Positions 13,824-27,100 of a stretch of DNA of 64,000 bases are shown here, in pieces (position 1 is the stretch's first letter; every line of letters starts with the position of its first letter). A program made the position numbers and the translations under genes. The stretch is from Piscicola geometra (lineage: Eukaryota; Annelida; Clitellata; Hirudinida; Piscicolidae), in assembly GCA_943735955.1 (NCBI GenBank), contig OX030957.1:7692757-7756756 (forward strand), written 5' to 3'. The notes below the pieces were generated by a model. The model did not search any database, was not told the origin of the DNA, and saw nothing but the letters and a program-made list of their open reading frames with translations.

Positions 13824-15208
13824 TTAATTGTTCATCACATAATATTTTGAAGAGAAATGGTCATAAAATAGGTTGAGGTCATCATCATAGTTGAGGTTAA
13901 TGACGTTTGGTGCTGAAAGATCTGTTTCTGTAATTGAGATTTAAGTTTCATTGCTTCAATACAATAAGTCTGTTTATTAAAAAAATCATGAACCAAGCGT
14001 TCATGTTATATTGCTAAAGAATATAATTAAATACCATCCTTTGGTTCAAGAGTTCCAGGCACTTTTAAAGGTTCTTTCGTCTCTGGATCTCTGTCAAATT
14101 TCACGCAATAATTGTAATTGAATAAGTCATGCATTCAGAGTAAGCTGCTGTACCCACTTGTAAGACAAGAGCGTTTTAAAGCCGTTAGAGAGGTTTGACA
14201 GTTCATTCTCGTAGTCGTAGTCTTCCTCCTGAAATGTATTTTTATAGATAAACTTTTTATATACAGAAGTCAAAAGTAATTTTAATTCCTAATTTTATAA
14301 ATTATGATTGTATACTTGAGGCACAAGCATCTGCAGTCACAATTAATTTTATAATCAGTTTTGTGAATAAATCCCAACGTTGTATGCGAGACTTCTATTG
14401 GTTGCCATGAGTTCAGAACTAGTGAAGAGCTCCTGCATTTTGTTTGAATTGTCTTCCATCGTATCTTCAAGGTCACTGTCTTCCTGCATCTCTTTCAGCA
14501 TCTCCATCTCCAGCTCTCTCGCGTACTTTTCTTCGTCAGTTTCCTGAATGGGTGTTGATTTCAAAATAGTAACCTCCAAAATTAAATAACTAATAAAGAA
14601 TCTTGTTTAATACGTACTCGAAAAATGCCAGAAAACATTTGAATGATGCTGAATGTGTTCCATAAGACTTAATGAGACAATAAGCATAGAAAAATGTAGT
14701 GGTAGAGTGAGTAGGAAAATAGCGAAAGAGCCTAACAAAAAATATTTCAAAGGAATAATTTCTTAAAGACTTTTGCAGAGCTATTTCTTCCATATGCGTC
14801 AATGACGCATTGCGTCATAACACACAATAGTTGCAAAATTCATATAGAACTCTTAAACCCAAGCATTGAAAAATTGTTTCAATGTATGTTTTGTTCGCTT
14901 CGCAAAGGGCGCTATACAAATTATTAGTGATTCATGATCAGTTATCTAATAATAGGCGTTGTAAAAATATATTAGCCTGCCAGTCGACTTTTAGAGTGTT
15001 AAAGTGAGATCTCAGACATAAGAATAACCTTATCAGGTGGCTTTTGTTGTTTATCGTTAATGCAATTTTTTAAAGAGTAAAATGCTTTTTGAGGGTTTGA
15101 AGAAAAAATTCTTTGTGAGTCTTTACAGCGAACGAGTGGAGATTCAGGTACTTCCAGTGGATGAAATGAAAACACAAAATTGCTCAAGTTTTTGCCATTA
15201 ATGGCCAT
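13824..15208 (-). CDS. Unrecognised 189-aa protein, 5 exons
   Basis: Five exons join in phase: 15029-15208, 14379-14543, 14158-14228, 14035-14090 and 13824-13921 (570 nt including TAA). The ATG at 15208 begins MAINGKNLSNFVFSFHPLEV. Visible features are a short N-terminal PLEVPESPLVR segment, an acidic, probably helical middle (ETDEEKYARELEMEMLKEM, then EDSDLEDTMED), an NGFKTLLSYKDPETKEPLKV segment, and an acidic, aromatic tail NLNYDDDLNLFYD near the C-terminus. There is no signal peptide, membrane helix or known catalytic motif. The mix suggests a nuclear or cytosolic adaptor, but I do not assign a function. It lies between CREBZF (convergent) and FAF1 (same strand, 357 bp upstream), with no other gene in between. 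Confidence 0.65.
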
Positions 15209-15564
15209 AGAAGGATCTTTTTTAAATGCATTGATATACAACACAAACAAATTAAAACGTATATAGAAATATTTAATTAACAGTTTTATGACCGAATGAA
15301 ATCATAATTTAAAGCGTAGGCTGGTCATTAAAGGTAATGACAACTAGGCGTAACTAAGGCTTAAAAGTTAACTTTAAAATATGTTTTACTATTCCACTAT
15401 GAAATAATAAACTGTAAAAAAGTATTTCAATTTTTTGATAACTAAGAATAATAAAATAATGAAAAAATAGTATAAAGTTTGGGCAAACTGGTGAAAGAAC
15501 ATACTCAGTGTATTTAAGCTAAATTAAAATGAAACATGGTTGCAATCTGTGTTGAAAGTAGAAA

Positions 15565-18439
15565 TCACAATTCTTCTAGTGTTACGGACTCTTGCGATGC
15601 TAGACCTAGGTCCTCGAAAGTTTTTGTTGGATCTTGTTGTTTCAACTTGGGGAAGGGGGAAGATAACAGTTGTTAAACTTTAAAAAATCAGATTTAATAA
15701 ACTTTTTTGTGCTGGGTCTATTTAATTAAAGTTATAATAATCTTAAATTAAAAAAAAAATGTATTACAAATTTACTGAATTTTTCATCATTGCAAATTCT
15801 ACATTAGGCAATTTCAAGTATTGAATCATTAACGGGCATTTAGTAAAATACAAACACAATTTAAACAAAATAAAATCCACAAAGACACTAACATCTCTTC
15901 TCGGATATACAGTAAGCAGTTTAAAATCTCCGGTGTGGCGTCCTTGGGAGGTGATGAAGTTGAGTAGGTCTGAGAGGTGGTCGTGTCGGTAGAAGCGTCT
16001 GTTGAGAGTCTGCCCGTCAGGACATCTCACCTGCGAGATGGCGTGGTAAAGGAAGATGACCGTGTTGATGATGACGATAATAAGAATGAAGAGGGGAATG
16101 AATTAGATGGTTATTTGGCGCCAGGGACGACATTTTTGTGGTTTCTGAAAAGCGACTGTGTGGATAGTTGCAAGTTGCATGCAAACATGTATAGAGTTTT
16201 ATGAGACCTTGATGCTTATGACGGCTTTGCTTGAGTCGAGTGGTGGTTCGTCGGGAAGGCTGTCGGCTAAGATCTGTCGTAAGGCCTGTGTGCGGTCGTT
16301 CGAAGAAGTGAATAACTTTGGTTACTTCATTGCCAAACAATGGAGTTTGATTTTTAATAAGATTAAACACCGAAGGTCCTAAAAGTATAAAACAGACTCG
16401 CGAAAGATTAATATATAATCAAGATTTTATAGAACACAAGAAAGATACATTTAAAGAAATATAAATAACAGGTAAATTTGTTGGAACATATATAAAGTAT
16501 ATTATTAATTTACTAGCTTAAATAGCTAGCAAATCAGAAAACACAGTAAGTACGAATATGTGCAGCAAATGATCTATTCTCCTCTTCGAAAAACAAAATA
16601 TCACTGCATGTATCGAACACTACAACACCAACCTGTCTCTCCTCCTCCTCCTTCAACTGCTTAGACATGCTCTCCTCCTTCTCTCTCTCTTGCATCCTCA
16701 TCACCCTCTCCCGCTCCTCCACTTCTCTCTTCCTGGAGTCTTCCTACCAATGAGTAGGACGAAGAAGTTTTGGCGACATGGTTCAAGCCCAAGAAGAATT
16801 CAAAGACCAGACATATGTCTTTAAATAAGAAAAATATAAGACAATGCATCCAAATTTAAAAATAAATTCAAGACTTAATCTATTTCATAACGAAAGCACT
16901 AAAACTTAAGAAAATAAATCAAATGAAAAGCAAGAAAGGTCAAGAAAGCAACCTTGGCTCGGTCCAAGGCTAAGGACTCTTGGTAGGCTGCGTCTTGCTC
17001 CGCCAATACTCTCTCTCTGGCTTCTCTCTCGGCCTGCACAAGGGGTTATTTAGTGCTTGTGGTATAGTGCCAATTCATTGCATGCTGAGGTTTATATGTT
17101 AGACGCTTAAAGACTTGAAAAAGTGAATTCATTCAAAGAATGCAAAAATTGAATTGTAAAATGTTTTTGTTATGCAAAAACAAGAAAGCATGTTATTCAT
17201 TTAGTATAACGTCTGTTTCCGTGGTGGAAGTCACACGGAGGGACAATGGAGCAAAGATCGATGAAGCTGACGCCTCACACATACCTCTTCTGCCACCTCG
17301 CCTTCGAGTTGTCGGCTGTTCATCTCGCTGGCGTGGATGAGTCGAGAGATCGTCTCGCTCAGGTTGCAGTTGCCTGTGAGGAGGAGGTGGTGGTGCTCGT
17401 TGCTGAGGGTGATCTGGTGTTTATAAACCGCTTATTTATAAACAAGTTGTGCGCCTTTTATGAAAACGTAAATATTACAGTCATTAAACTTTATACATTT
17501 AATTATTCAAGTATTTGATTAAAGATTAACAAACTAATCCTAAACCGATCACAATTCCAAAAGCTAGAGCACAAATGCCCCGACTAAGGCAGATAAAAAC
17601 ACTAATGCAGAAAGCACAAATGCACGAACACGCCCTCCCCACCAAAGCGACCTTCGATCAGCTCGATGACTTCGTTGTTCCCTCGATGCCTGGCCAGGAT
17701 GAGAAGGACGGGCAGGTGGTCGGGAGATGAGTTGGTGCGGTGGCTGATCGACGTCGACACAGCCGTTCCGAAGTGGCTGCTGCACGTCTGTATGAGACTG
17801 TGTGGTTGTGGTGCAGTTGCGCAGTGGTGGTAGTAGAACAATACAAAACAATAAAACGACGAGTATTATTAACTATCTTGTAGTGCGGTATTGTGAAGTG
17901 GAAGTTGAGTATATTTAAATACTCAAATGAAAGTGTTTTATTGTACAATGTAACTCCAGTTTTATATATTTTAATAATTATTTAATTCGTTTTGCGTGAA
18001 AAAATCGAACAAACATGTCGGCATTGGAAGGCGAGGTGAGGTCCCAGGGCCAGCAGATGAAGTTGGCAGAGAGGTACGAAATGAGTGAGTCAGCGCACAA
18101 GACTTGCGAGCAGAAAACGTGTGTTGAAGCGCTGTTGTCATGGTGGAGGTAGATTGCTAACATTTTTCTCTGTGATGGGATAAATAGATTATCAAGAAAA
18201 AGTAATGAAATTGAGTGTATCATAATATATAAACTTGAAAAATAATTCAGGAGAATGAAAAAATAATGGAAAAATAATTTGTAGGTGATAATTGATTCAT
18301 TATTTAAAATGCGCATGACATTTATATAACATAATGGCAGAAAAAGCCATGAAACTAACGTCTTTAGCTTTGCAATTTATCGAATCTTTGACGGCATTGT
18401 CTAGAGACCCTATGTAAAAGATGGGGTGTAGCTCTCCGT

Positions 18440-18511
<72 letters not shown>

Positions 18512-20893
18512 TTCGAAAGTTTTGAAACACACATGCTTACATGTTACACAGCCTCTCTTTAAATCGTGATAGAATAATAAAATAATATTCTTGAGATGCA
18601 CAATAGAGAAGATATAGGTGAATAAAGTCTTTGAATAGTCACACAGATAAATATTCGCAGTCAGACATACAGACAAATACATATAGACAAACACATACAA
18701 ACAAACACATAAAGACAAACATATACAGATAAACACATACCGACAAACACATACAGACAAACACATACAGACAAACACATACAGACAAACACATACAGAC
18801 AAACACATACAGATAAACACATACAGATAAACACATACAGACTAACACATATAGACAAACACATACAGACAAACACATACAGACAAACACATACAGACAA
18901 ACACATACAGACAAAACATACAGACAAACACATACAGACAAACACATACAGACAAACACATACAGACAAACACATACAGACACACGCACCTCAATCCAAA
19001 CTCCCTGCAGAAACTTTCAGTGGCAGTCGTTTGGTCCGTAGAGTTGGCTGGCACTGTGCCAAGAAATAATAGAATAATAAATAAATAAAACAAGAAGACC
19101 AATGATGAAAATGAAAAAAATTGAAATAAATAAATGAAGGATAAAAAGTTCCACTTATTTGAGAGACTTATATAGAACACCTTGCGAAATTAAACCCCAA
19201 GTCATTTTACATTCCCGAAACTCTGCACGGCCTCACACAACAAACAAAAGGAAGCGACACTGCCGACTGACTGAGGGGCTGCAGCACAGATCGGAAGGAT
19301 GAATGGTCCTCCTCCTCGAGGTCCTCGTCGCCAAACACCTCCAAGTCCCCCTGGTCGCTGTCAGAGTCGGCCTGGTGTGGTGGTGGTGTTGTGAGAGTGG
19401 ATGCCTGGTGTGGTGGTGGTGTTGTGAGAGTGGATGCCTGGTGTGGTGGTGGTGTTGTGAGAGTGGATGCCTGGTGTGGTGTTGTGAGAGTGGATGTCTG
19501 GTGTGGTGGTGTTGTGAGAGTGGATGTCTGGTGTAGTGGTGTTGTGAGAGTGGATGCCTGGTGTGGTGGTGTTGTGAGAGTGGATGCCTGGTGTGGTGGT
19601 GTTGTGAGAGTGGATGCCTGGTGTGGTGGTGTTGTGAGAGTGGATGTCTGGTGTGGTGGTGTTGTGAGAGTGGATGCCTGGTGTGGTGGTGTTGTGAGAG
19701 TGGATGTCTGGTGTGGTGGTATTGTGAGAGTGGATGTCTGGTGTGGTGGTGTTGTGAGAATGGATGTCTGGTGTGGTGGTGTTGTGAGAGTGGATGCCTG
19801 GTGTGGTGGTGTTGTGAGAATGGATGCCTGGTGTGGTGGTGTTGTGAGAATGGATGTCTGGTGTGGTGGTGTTGTGAGAGTGGATGTCTGGTGTGGTGGT
19901 GTTGTGAGAATGGATGCCTGGTGTGGTGGTGTTGTGAGAGTGGATGCCTGGTGTGGTGGTGTTGTGAGAATGGATGCCTGGTGTGGTGGTGTTGTGAGAG
20001 TGGATGTCTGGTGTGGTGGTGTTGTGAGAATGGATGCCTGGTGTGGTGGTGTTGTGAGAGTGGATGCCTGGTGTGGTGGTGTTGTGAAAGTGGATGTCTG
20101 GTGTGGTGGTGTTGTGAGAGTGGATGTCTGGTGTGGTGGTGTTGTGAGAATGGATGTCTGGTGTGGTGGTGTTGTGAGAGTGGATGCCTGGTGTGGTGGT
20201 GTTGTGAGAATGGATGTCTGGTGTGGTGGTGTTGTGAGAGTGGATGCCTGGTGTGGTGTTGTGAGAGTGGATGCCTGGTGTGGTGGTGTTGTGAGAATGG
20301 ATGCCTGGTGTGGTGGTGTTGTGAGAGTGGATGCCTGGTGTGGTGGTGTTGTGAGAGTGGATGCCTGGTGTGGTGGTGTTGTGAGAGTGGATGTCTGGTG
20401 TGGTGGTGTTGTGAGAGTGGATGCCTGGTGTGGTGGTGTTATGAGAGTGGATGCCTGGTGTGGTGGTGTTGTGAGAGTGGATGCCTGGTGTGGTGGTGTT
20501 GTGAGAGTGGATGCCTGGTGTGGTGGTGTTGTGAGAGTGGATGCCTGGTGTGGTGGTGTTGTGAGAGTGGATGTCTGGTGTGGTGGTGTTGTGAGAGTGG
20601 ATGCCTGGTGTGGTGGTGTTGTGAGAGTGGATGCCTGGTGTGGTGGTGTTGTGAGAGTGGATGCCTGGTGTGGTGGTGGTCATGTTGTGAGAGTGGTGTG
20701 GTTGTTTGTTCTTGTGCACGCAAACGGAGAGCAATGGAGGAGATATTTATGTGTAGGCGCTTCAGTGTGTTTGAAAATGAAGATTCGTGAAGATGGTGAT
20801 GGTAATGATAATAATGATGATGATGACGGCGATAAAGATGGAAGAAAATAATAGTAATAAAATAAATTACACTACTATTACTATTATTATTAT

Positions 20894-20929
<36 letters not shown>

Positions 20930-21046
20930 CACTACCTCGCTGGGTGTGTTCTTGGCGGCGAGTTCTGGAACTGCTTGAGTCTTGTTGCACCGCAGCTCCA
21001 ACACCACACAACGCGCAAGACCCGATTCCCTGAGTGTCGTCTATGA

Positions 21047-21125
<79 letters not shown>

Positions 21126-24100
21126 AGTGTGGGTTTATGCGTGTATGTGGGTGTGACGCAAATTTAAATTAAGAGTCTATTCAAGTCAAAAACGTCATAA
21201 ACACTGCTATTGGCAAAAATAGTTGATAACTGGAAAAGATATATTAATCATGAAGTTTGACCTCAGAGGGGTCACTTGTCCTAGAGACAAAAACCAAAGA
21301 TTTTCATATTTGAATTATGTTAGTAAATGGCACATTTTAAAAACTATATGCGTTAAAGTTAGAAAAAACATTTTTTTGAACACTCTAGTGAGGTTGTGTA
21401 TACGTTATTTAAATGAATAATTTATATTAAAAAAAGAAAAATTATAAACGGGAAAATAAAAACATTAAAAAAACTCAAACAAATGCACTCTAAACCTAAT
21501 GCTGACCTTGTCATCGAAGTTGACCTCTGGGGCGATGCCCTGCCAAAGCTGCAAGTGCACCGGCACTGAGAGGCAGTAGCCCACGTGCTGTTTCAGCTGT
21601 TCAATGATGTGGTGGTGATGGCCGTGATGATGGTGGTGTGGTGTGGCTGTTGTGGTGATGATGGTGGCGTGAATAAGATCCCTACATCAATACTCGAATC
21701 ACATTAACAATACTAATAATCTCTCTACAACATCAACAATCAAGCTGTAAAAACGAAGCCTCATTGCAAGCACACAAGCCCTAACCCTAACTTTCAAACA
21801 CCATCACTTACTGCATTACAATCACATACTCCATTACTCAACCTCACCCACCCTCACCCGTTGCACCACCCACCTGCTGTATCATTCACCCTCACCCACC
21901 CTTACCCGTTGCATCATTCAACCTCACCCCCCCTCACCTGCTGTATGGTCTTGTCGGGAGGAAAGCGCAGGCTGACCTCCTTCTGCTCGTCCAGGTGCTT
22001 GACCGTCACCTTGAAGAGCGCCTCTTCTTTGCTCGTGCTATTGTGTTGTTGGTGTTGTCAGTGTTATTTTTGTTTATACATATATTGTTGTTGTTTTTGT
22101 TGTTGCTAGTATTTTTGTTATTAATAATGTTGTTGTGGCTGGTGCGGATAGTTTTGTTTATTGCTATTGTAGACATTTTTGTTGGTGTTGTAGTTGTTGT
22201 TATTGTTGTTGGTACACATATAATTGTTGTTGGTGTATCGCATTGTATCATGATGCAGATCCTTTTCCCCCCGCAGAACTCACCCATTGCTCTGGTGAGG
22301 TGTGGTGACAGGCAGTTTCGGCGTGAGAATGTACAGGTAGTTGTCCTTGGGCAGGTTGAGGTTCTTGAGTAGGTCCTGATGATGATGGCGATGATGACGT
22401 GGTGTAAGAGACTGCCAAGAACCTAAATAACTAACTAACTTGGTTTGTATTCAATGGCATTTTAAAGAGGCAACACAACCATATGGGAAATTGGTGTATA
22501 TGAGAATCAATATATGGGTGGATGGGAAGCTTCGTATAACCCATAGGCGCAAATGAAAATGTGCAAACCAAAAGGCCTAGAAACCCGTTTGAATATACAC
22601 CACTATATAAATACACATTATTATTACTATCGATGTGAATAATGTATGCAACAGCACATTCCAAACATTAGAAACATCTGAGAGTAAGCTTCAACAAAAT
22701 TAAATGTAAAAATGCACAAATCATTGGTGTGTAGCAGGCATGCGGCACTAACAGTGTCCCTGATTAAATGGTCGTTCTTGTGTACCCAGCCGTGGAGCTC
22801 GAGGTGTGCGAAGGGCAGTTTGAAAGCCTCGGCCAGGAGCTCCTTCAAGTGGCCTTCAAGTGGCGTGTGTTGAGTGAGGATGGGATGCCAATGTGGGAAG
22901 GGATAGTTTTAATGTTGGAAGATGTACTGGTGATACAAACATTGATAGTAACATGGACACAACAATAGGGATACAAAGAATAATGATACAAACAGCAATT
23001 ATACAAACAACAATGATACAAATAACAATGATACAAATAACAATGATACAAATAACAATTATACAAATAACAATGATACAAACAACAATGATACAAACAA
23101 CAATGATACAAATAACAATGATACAAATAACAATGATACAAATAACAATGATACAAATAACAATGATACAAATAACAATGATACAAATAACAATGATACA
23201 AATAACAATGATACAAATAACAATGATACAAATAACAATGATACAAATAACAATGATACAAATAACAATGATACAAATAACAATGATACAAATAACAATG
23301 ATACAAATAACAATGATACAAATAACAATGATACAAATAACAATGATACAAATAACAATGATACAAATAACAATGATACAAATAACAATGATACAAATAA
23401 CAATGATACAAATAACAATGATACAAATAACAATGATACAAATAACAATGATACAAATAACAATGATACAAATAACAATGATACAAATAACAATGATACA
23501 AATAACAATGATACAAATAACAATGATACAAATAACAATGATACAAATAACAATGATACAAATAACAATGATACAAACAAAATAATACAAATAACAATGA
23601 TACAAATAACAATGATACAAATAACAATGATACAAATAAAAATAATACAAATAAAAATGAAACAAATAACAATGATACAAACAAAATAATAAAAATAAAA
23701 ATAATACAAACAAAAATGATACAAATAATAATAATTTAAACTCTAAATAAACAAAAATAATGATACAAATAATAATAAAATGTTACAAAGAGCAGGCACA
23801 CACCAACGCTGTCGGTGTCACGCATAACGAGTGACTTGGTTTGTGTTCGGTACTCGACGTGCATTTTGAGGATGTGTAAGGTAGATGACGAGCCGATGGG
23901 CACTTCAATGCACGCCTCTGTGACGTCGTCATCATCATCGTCATTGATGAGGATGGCGGTCGATGGGTTGTTGATGGAGGGAGGAGTAGTGTTGAGAAGG
24001 GGTGGAGTGGCAAAGAAGGGCAGCAGAATTGGTGAGTCAGTCATGAAGTCGACTGATGAGTCCATGAGAGTGCTTTGTACTGCATCCTGTGGTGGAGGGA

Positions 24101-27100
24101 GTGGCAAGGGAATTCGAATGATATTTTTATATGTAGAAGAATTAATTTCTCTCAAAATGTATTGAAAATTATATTTTTGTTTTATTTAAAAAAGATAGTC
24201 AGTTTAAGAACAATAACAGTCAAAAAAAATAGACTGGATCAATTTCAATATTGACCTCAAATCATCTTCAATATTAGATTGCAAGAGTTGCACTACAGAC
24301 CAATACGTCGAACACATAAATAAGGTCATCCTCAAACTATTAGATAAGTATGCGCCACTACAAACAAAAGTCATACGACGATCACACCAAAATCGCCACA
24401 AAATTTCACTGGAGGCAATTAGAGCCAAAAGACACAGAAGGAAAGCTGAGAAAACTTATTTCAAAGATCCTTCATCTTTTAATAAACAACTATATAATAA
24501 AGCTAAAGCATCAACAAGAGAAGCAATTATTAAATCAAGAATAGAAATAATTAAAACGGAAATAGATTCATCCAATAACCCACGTACTCTATGGCAAAAT
24601 CTAAATAAACTATTACACCGGCAAAAAAAATGATCCATCCAACAACTCAAGCAATACAAACATGGCTTCCATCTTCAACCACTTTTTCAGCAGCAAAATT
24701 GAAAATATTCATAAGAATATTGATAATCTCCTATCACAACCTCAAAACGAACAGTTCATACACACTCATAGAAAAAACATCATTGACCCCATATCTAACT
24801 TTAAACCAACAACATCTGAAGATATATTACAAATCATTCATGCTACATGCACGAAGACATCGCCCATTGATCCTTTTCCTCACCAAGTTATAAGACAATG
24901 TAGCTCAATATTGTCAAAAGCCATCTCACAGCTCGTCAACTTATCTTTCCAAGAAGGATGTTTTCCATCTACTTTCAAAGCAGCCAAAATTACACCAATA
25001 TTAAAAAAAGCCAACCTCGACACAACCAATCCAGCAAATTATCGACCTATTTCCAACCTGTCCACCATATCAAAAATTATGGAAAGGGCCGTATTAAAAC
25101 AACTACAACCTCACATCACCTCCAATCCAAACTATCCCAGTCACCAATCAGCCTATAGACCTTACCACTCTACAGAAACAGCCCTACTCCATCTAACTGA
25201 CCACATTTTCAACGGATGCGACTCAAAAAATACCACCCTCCTCGCATCACTCGACCTATCAGCAGCCTTCGACACCATCAGCCATTCCATCCTCATCGAC
25301 AGACTTCATAAAGAATTTGGAGTTGATGGAACAGCTTTAAACTGGCTGTCATCTTATTTAGAAAATAGACATTATCAAGTTAAATTAGGTACACACATCT
25401 CATCACCAACCAATATACAACACGGCGTTCCTCAAGGCTCTGTTCTTGGACCGCTTCTTTTCACCACATACATCTCACCTATCTCAAATATAGTCAACCA
25501 ATTCAACATAACCTACCATAAATATGCTGATGATATACAACTTCTTCAATTCATCACCCCTAATACATCCAACCAAGCTACTAGTAACCTCACATCTTGC
25601 ATACAAACCATGGAAACTTGGTTTCTCAATAACTATCTCCAGTTAAACACCACTAAATCAGAAATTATAAAACTAGGCACCCCTTATCAATTAAATAGTT
25701 TAAACACAATATCATCTGTCAACATCAACTCAGATAAAATCCCCATCAATAACAATCTCAAAATACTCGGAGTCACCCTAGACAGCAAACTCACTTTCAA
25801 AAACCACATCACATCTATCATCCAATCATCACACTATCATCTCAAAGCAATCAAACACATCTGCCCATTCATTACTACTGATCTCTCCGCCTCACTTTCC
25901 CGATGTCTAACACTAAGTAGACTTGACTACTGTAACTCGCTATTATATAATATCACCAATCAAGAAAGAAATCGTCTACAATCAGTTTTAAACAAGGCGG
26001 CTAGAATCACACTCAACTGTGATTACCCAGGCCATCACCTTGTTCAATCATCAAAGGAAAATCTTATAAAACTCCACTGGCTTCCTATAGACTTTCGAAT
26101 ATCCTTTAAAATAGCCATCACCACATTCAAAATTCTTCAAACCTCAATACCGTCATATCTCAGCAAACTCATAACTAAAAAAACATCAAACAAACAACTG
26201 CGTTCATCTTCATCTCTTCTCCTCAACCAAGAATCCACTACAAACAACATCTCAAAAAGAGCTTTCCGTCACGCAGCTCCAACAACTTGGAATGCCCTTC
26301 CACCTGCACTTCGAAGCATCAACCAATTTTCGACTTTCAAAGCCAAACTGAAAACTCATTACTTTAACCCATTAACGCATGACTCAAAGGAATTAATTAA
26401 TTTTTTTACATTTTATTGAAAAACTGATTCTAAAAAATAAAATCAAAAAATTAGTCTGAAATATTTTATACAAAAAAAGTTATAATGAAAATAAAAAATG
26501 TCCTTTAAAAAGGACACTATGCATTGCTACTGACGGTAATCACGATTCATGGTAGATGCTGAAGCACTCCAAATGTAAAGCTACATTACATTCAAGGCAT
26601 TTCTTTTCCACTTTCTTTCCACATTGCTTGCATTATTTTTTGGCCATCTTCAATTTTACCAATAAAATGATCTTTTCCATCGTATCGGACATCTGCAACA
26701 CGCTTTTAGCTAAATTCATGGATTCTTTTTTTTCTTTTTTGATCTGTTTGAAACCATATGAAAAAATTATAAATATTTCAGTATAACATGGAGTGTCTTT
26801 TGGTAAGCATTTTATTAGTTTAGATACCACTGATCCACCAAGTCCTAATTCGCTATTGAACTCTTCCGAGGCTCCTTGATACGGGTAACAGTTTACCAAA
26901 TACCCAAGCCTATTATTTAGGCACCAAACTTTATATCCAAACCTTATGGGTTTTCCTCTGATAAACTGTTTTGATGAATGCCTTCCATAATATGGAACCA
27001 TTGATTCATCAATCGCCAAATGACATTCTTTGGGCCAAAATTTGAGAAATCTTTCATTCATAGCATCAAATAATGGACGCACTTTGGCCATCTTGTCTAA

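Noticed and set aside
14590..14802. 70-aa minus-strand frame in the unknown gene
   Set aside because: Lies inside the first intron of the five-exon gene and shows no motif.
18410..19180. Cysteine-rich VCLYVFVC frames resembling a secreted protein
   Set aside because: Translation of CA and 14-bp tandem repeats in a FAF1 intron.
19361..20851. Long open frames on both strands (457, 486 and 409 aa) over the 30-bp minisatellite
   Set aside because: They result from a repeat period divisible by three. They lie within a FAF1 intron and none is in frame with the adjacent FAF1 exon start at 19371.
21779..21791. CCCTAACCCTAA telomere-like motif in a FAF1 intron
   Set aside because: Only two units without flanking inverted repeats; likely chance in a C+T-rich stretch.
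22845..23724. Long MIQIT, CYLYH and FVSLL open frames
   Set aside because: Products of the 15-bp minisatellite in a FAF1 intron; no unique sequence, no splice context.
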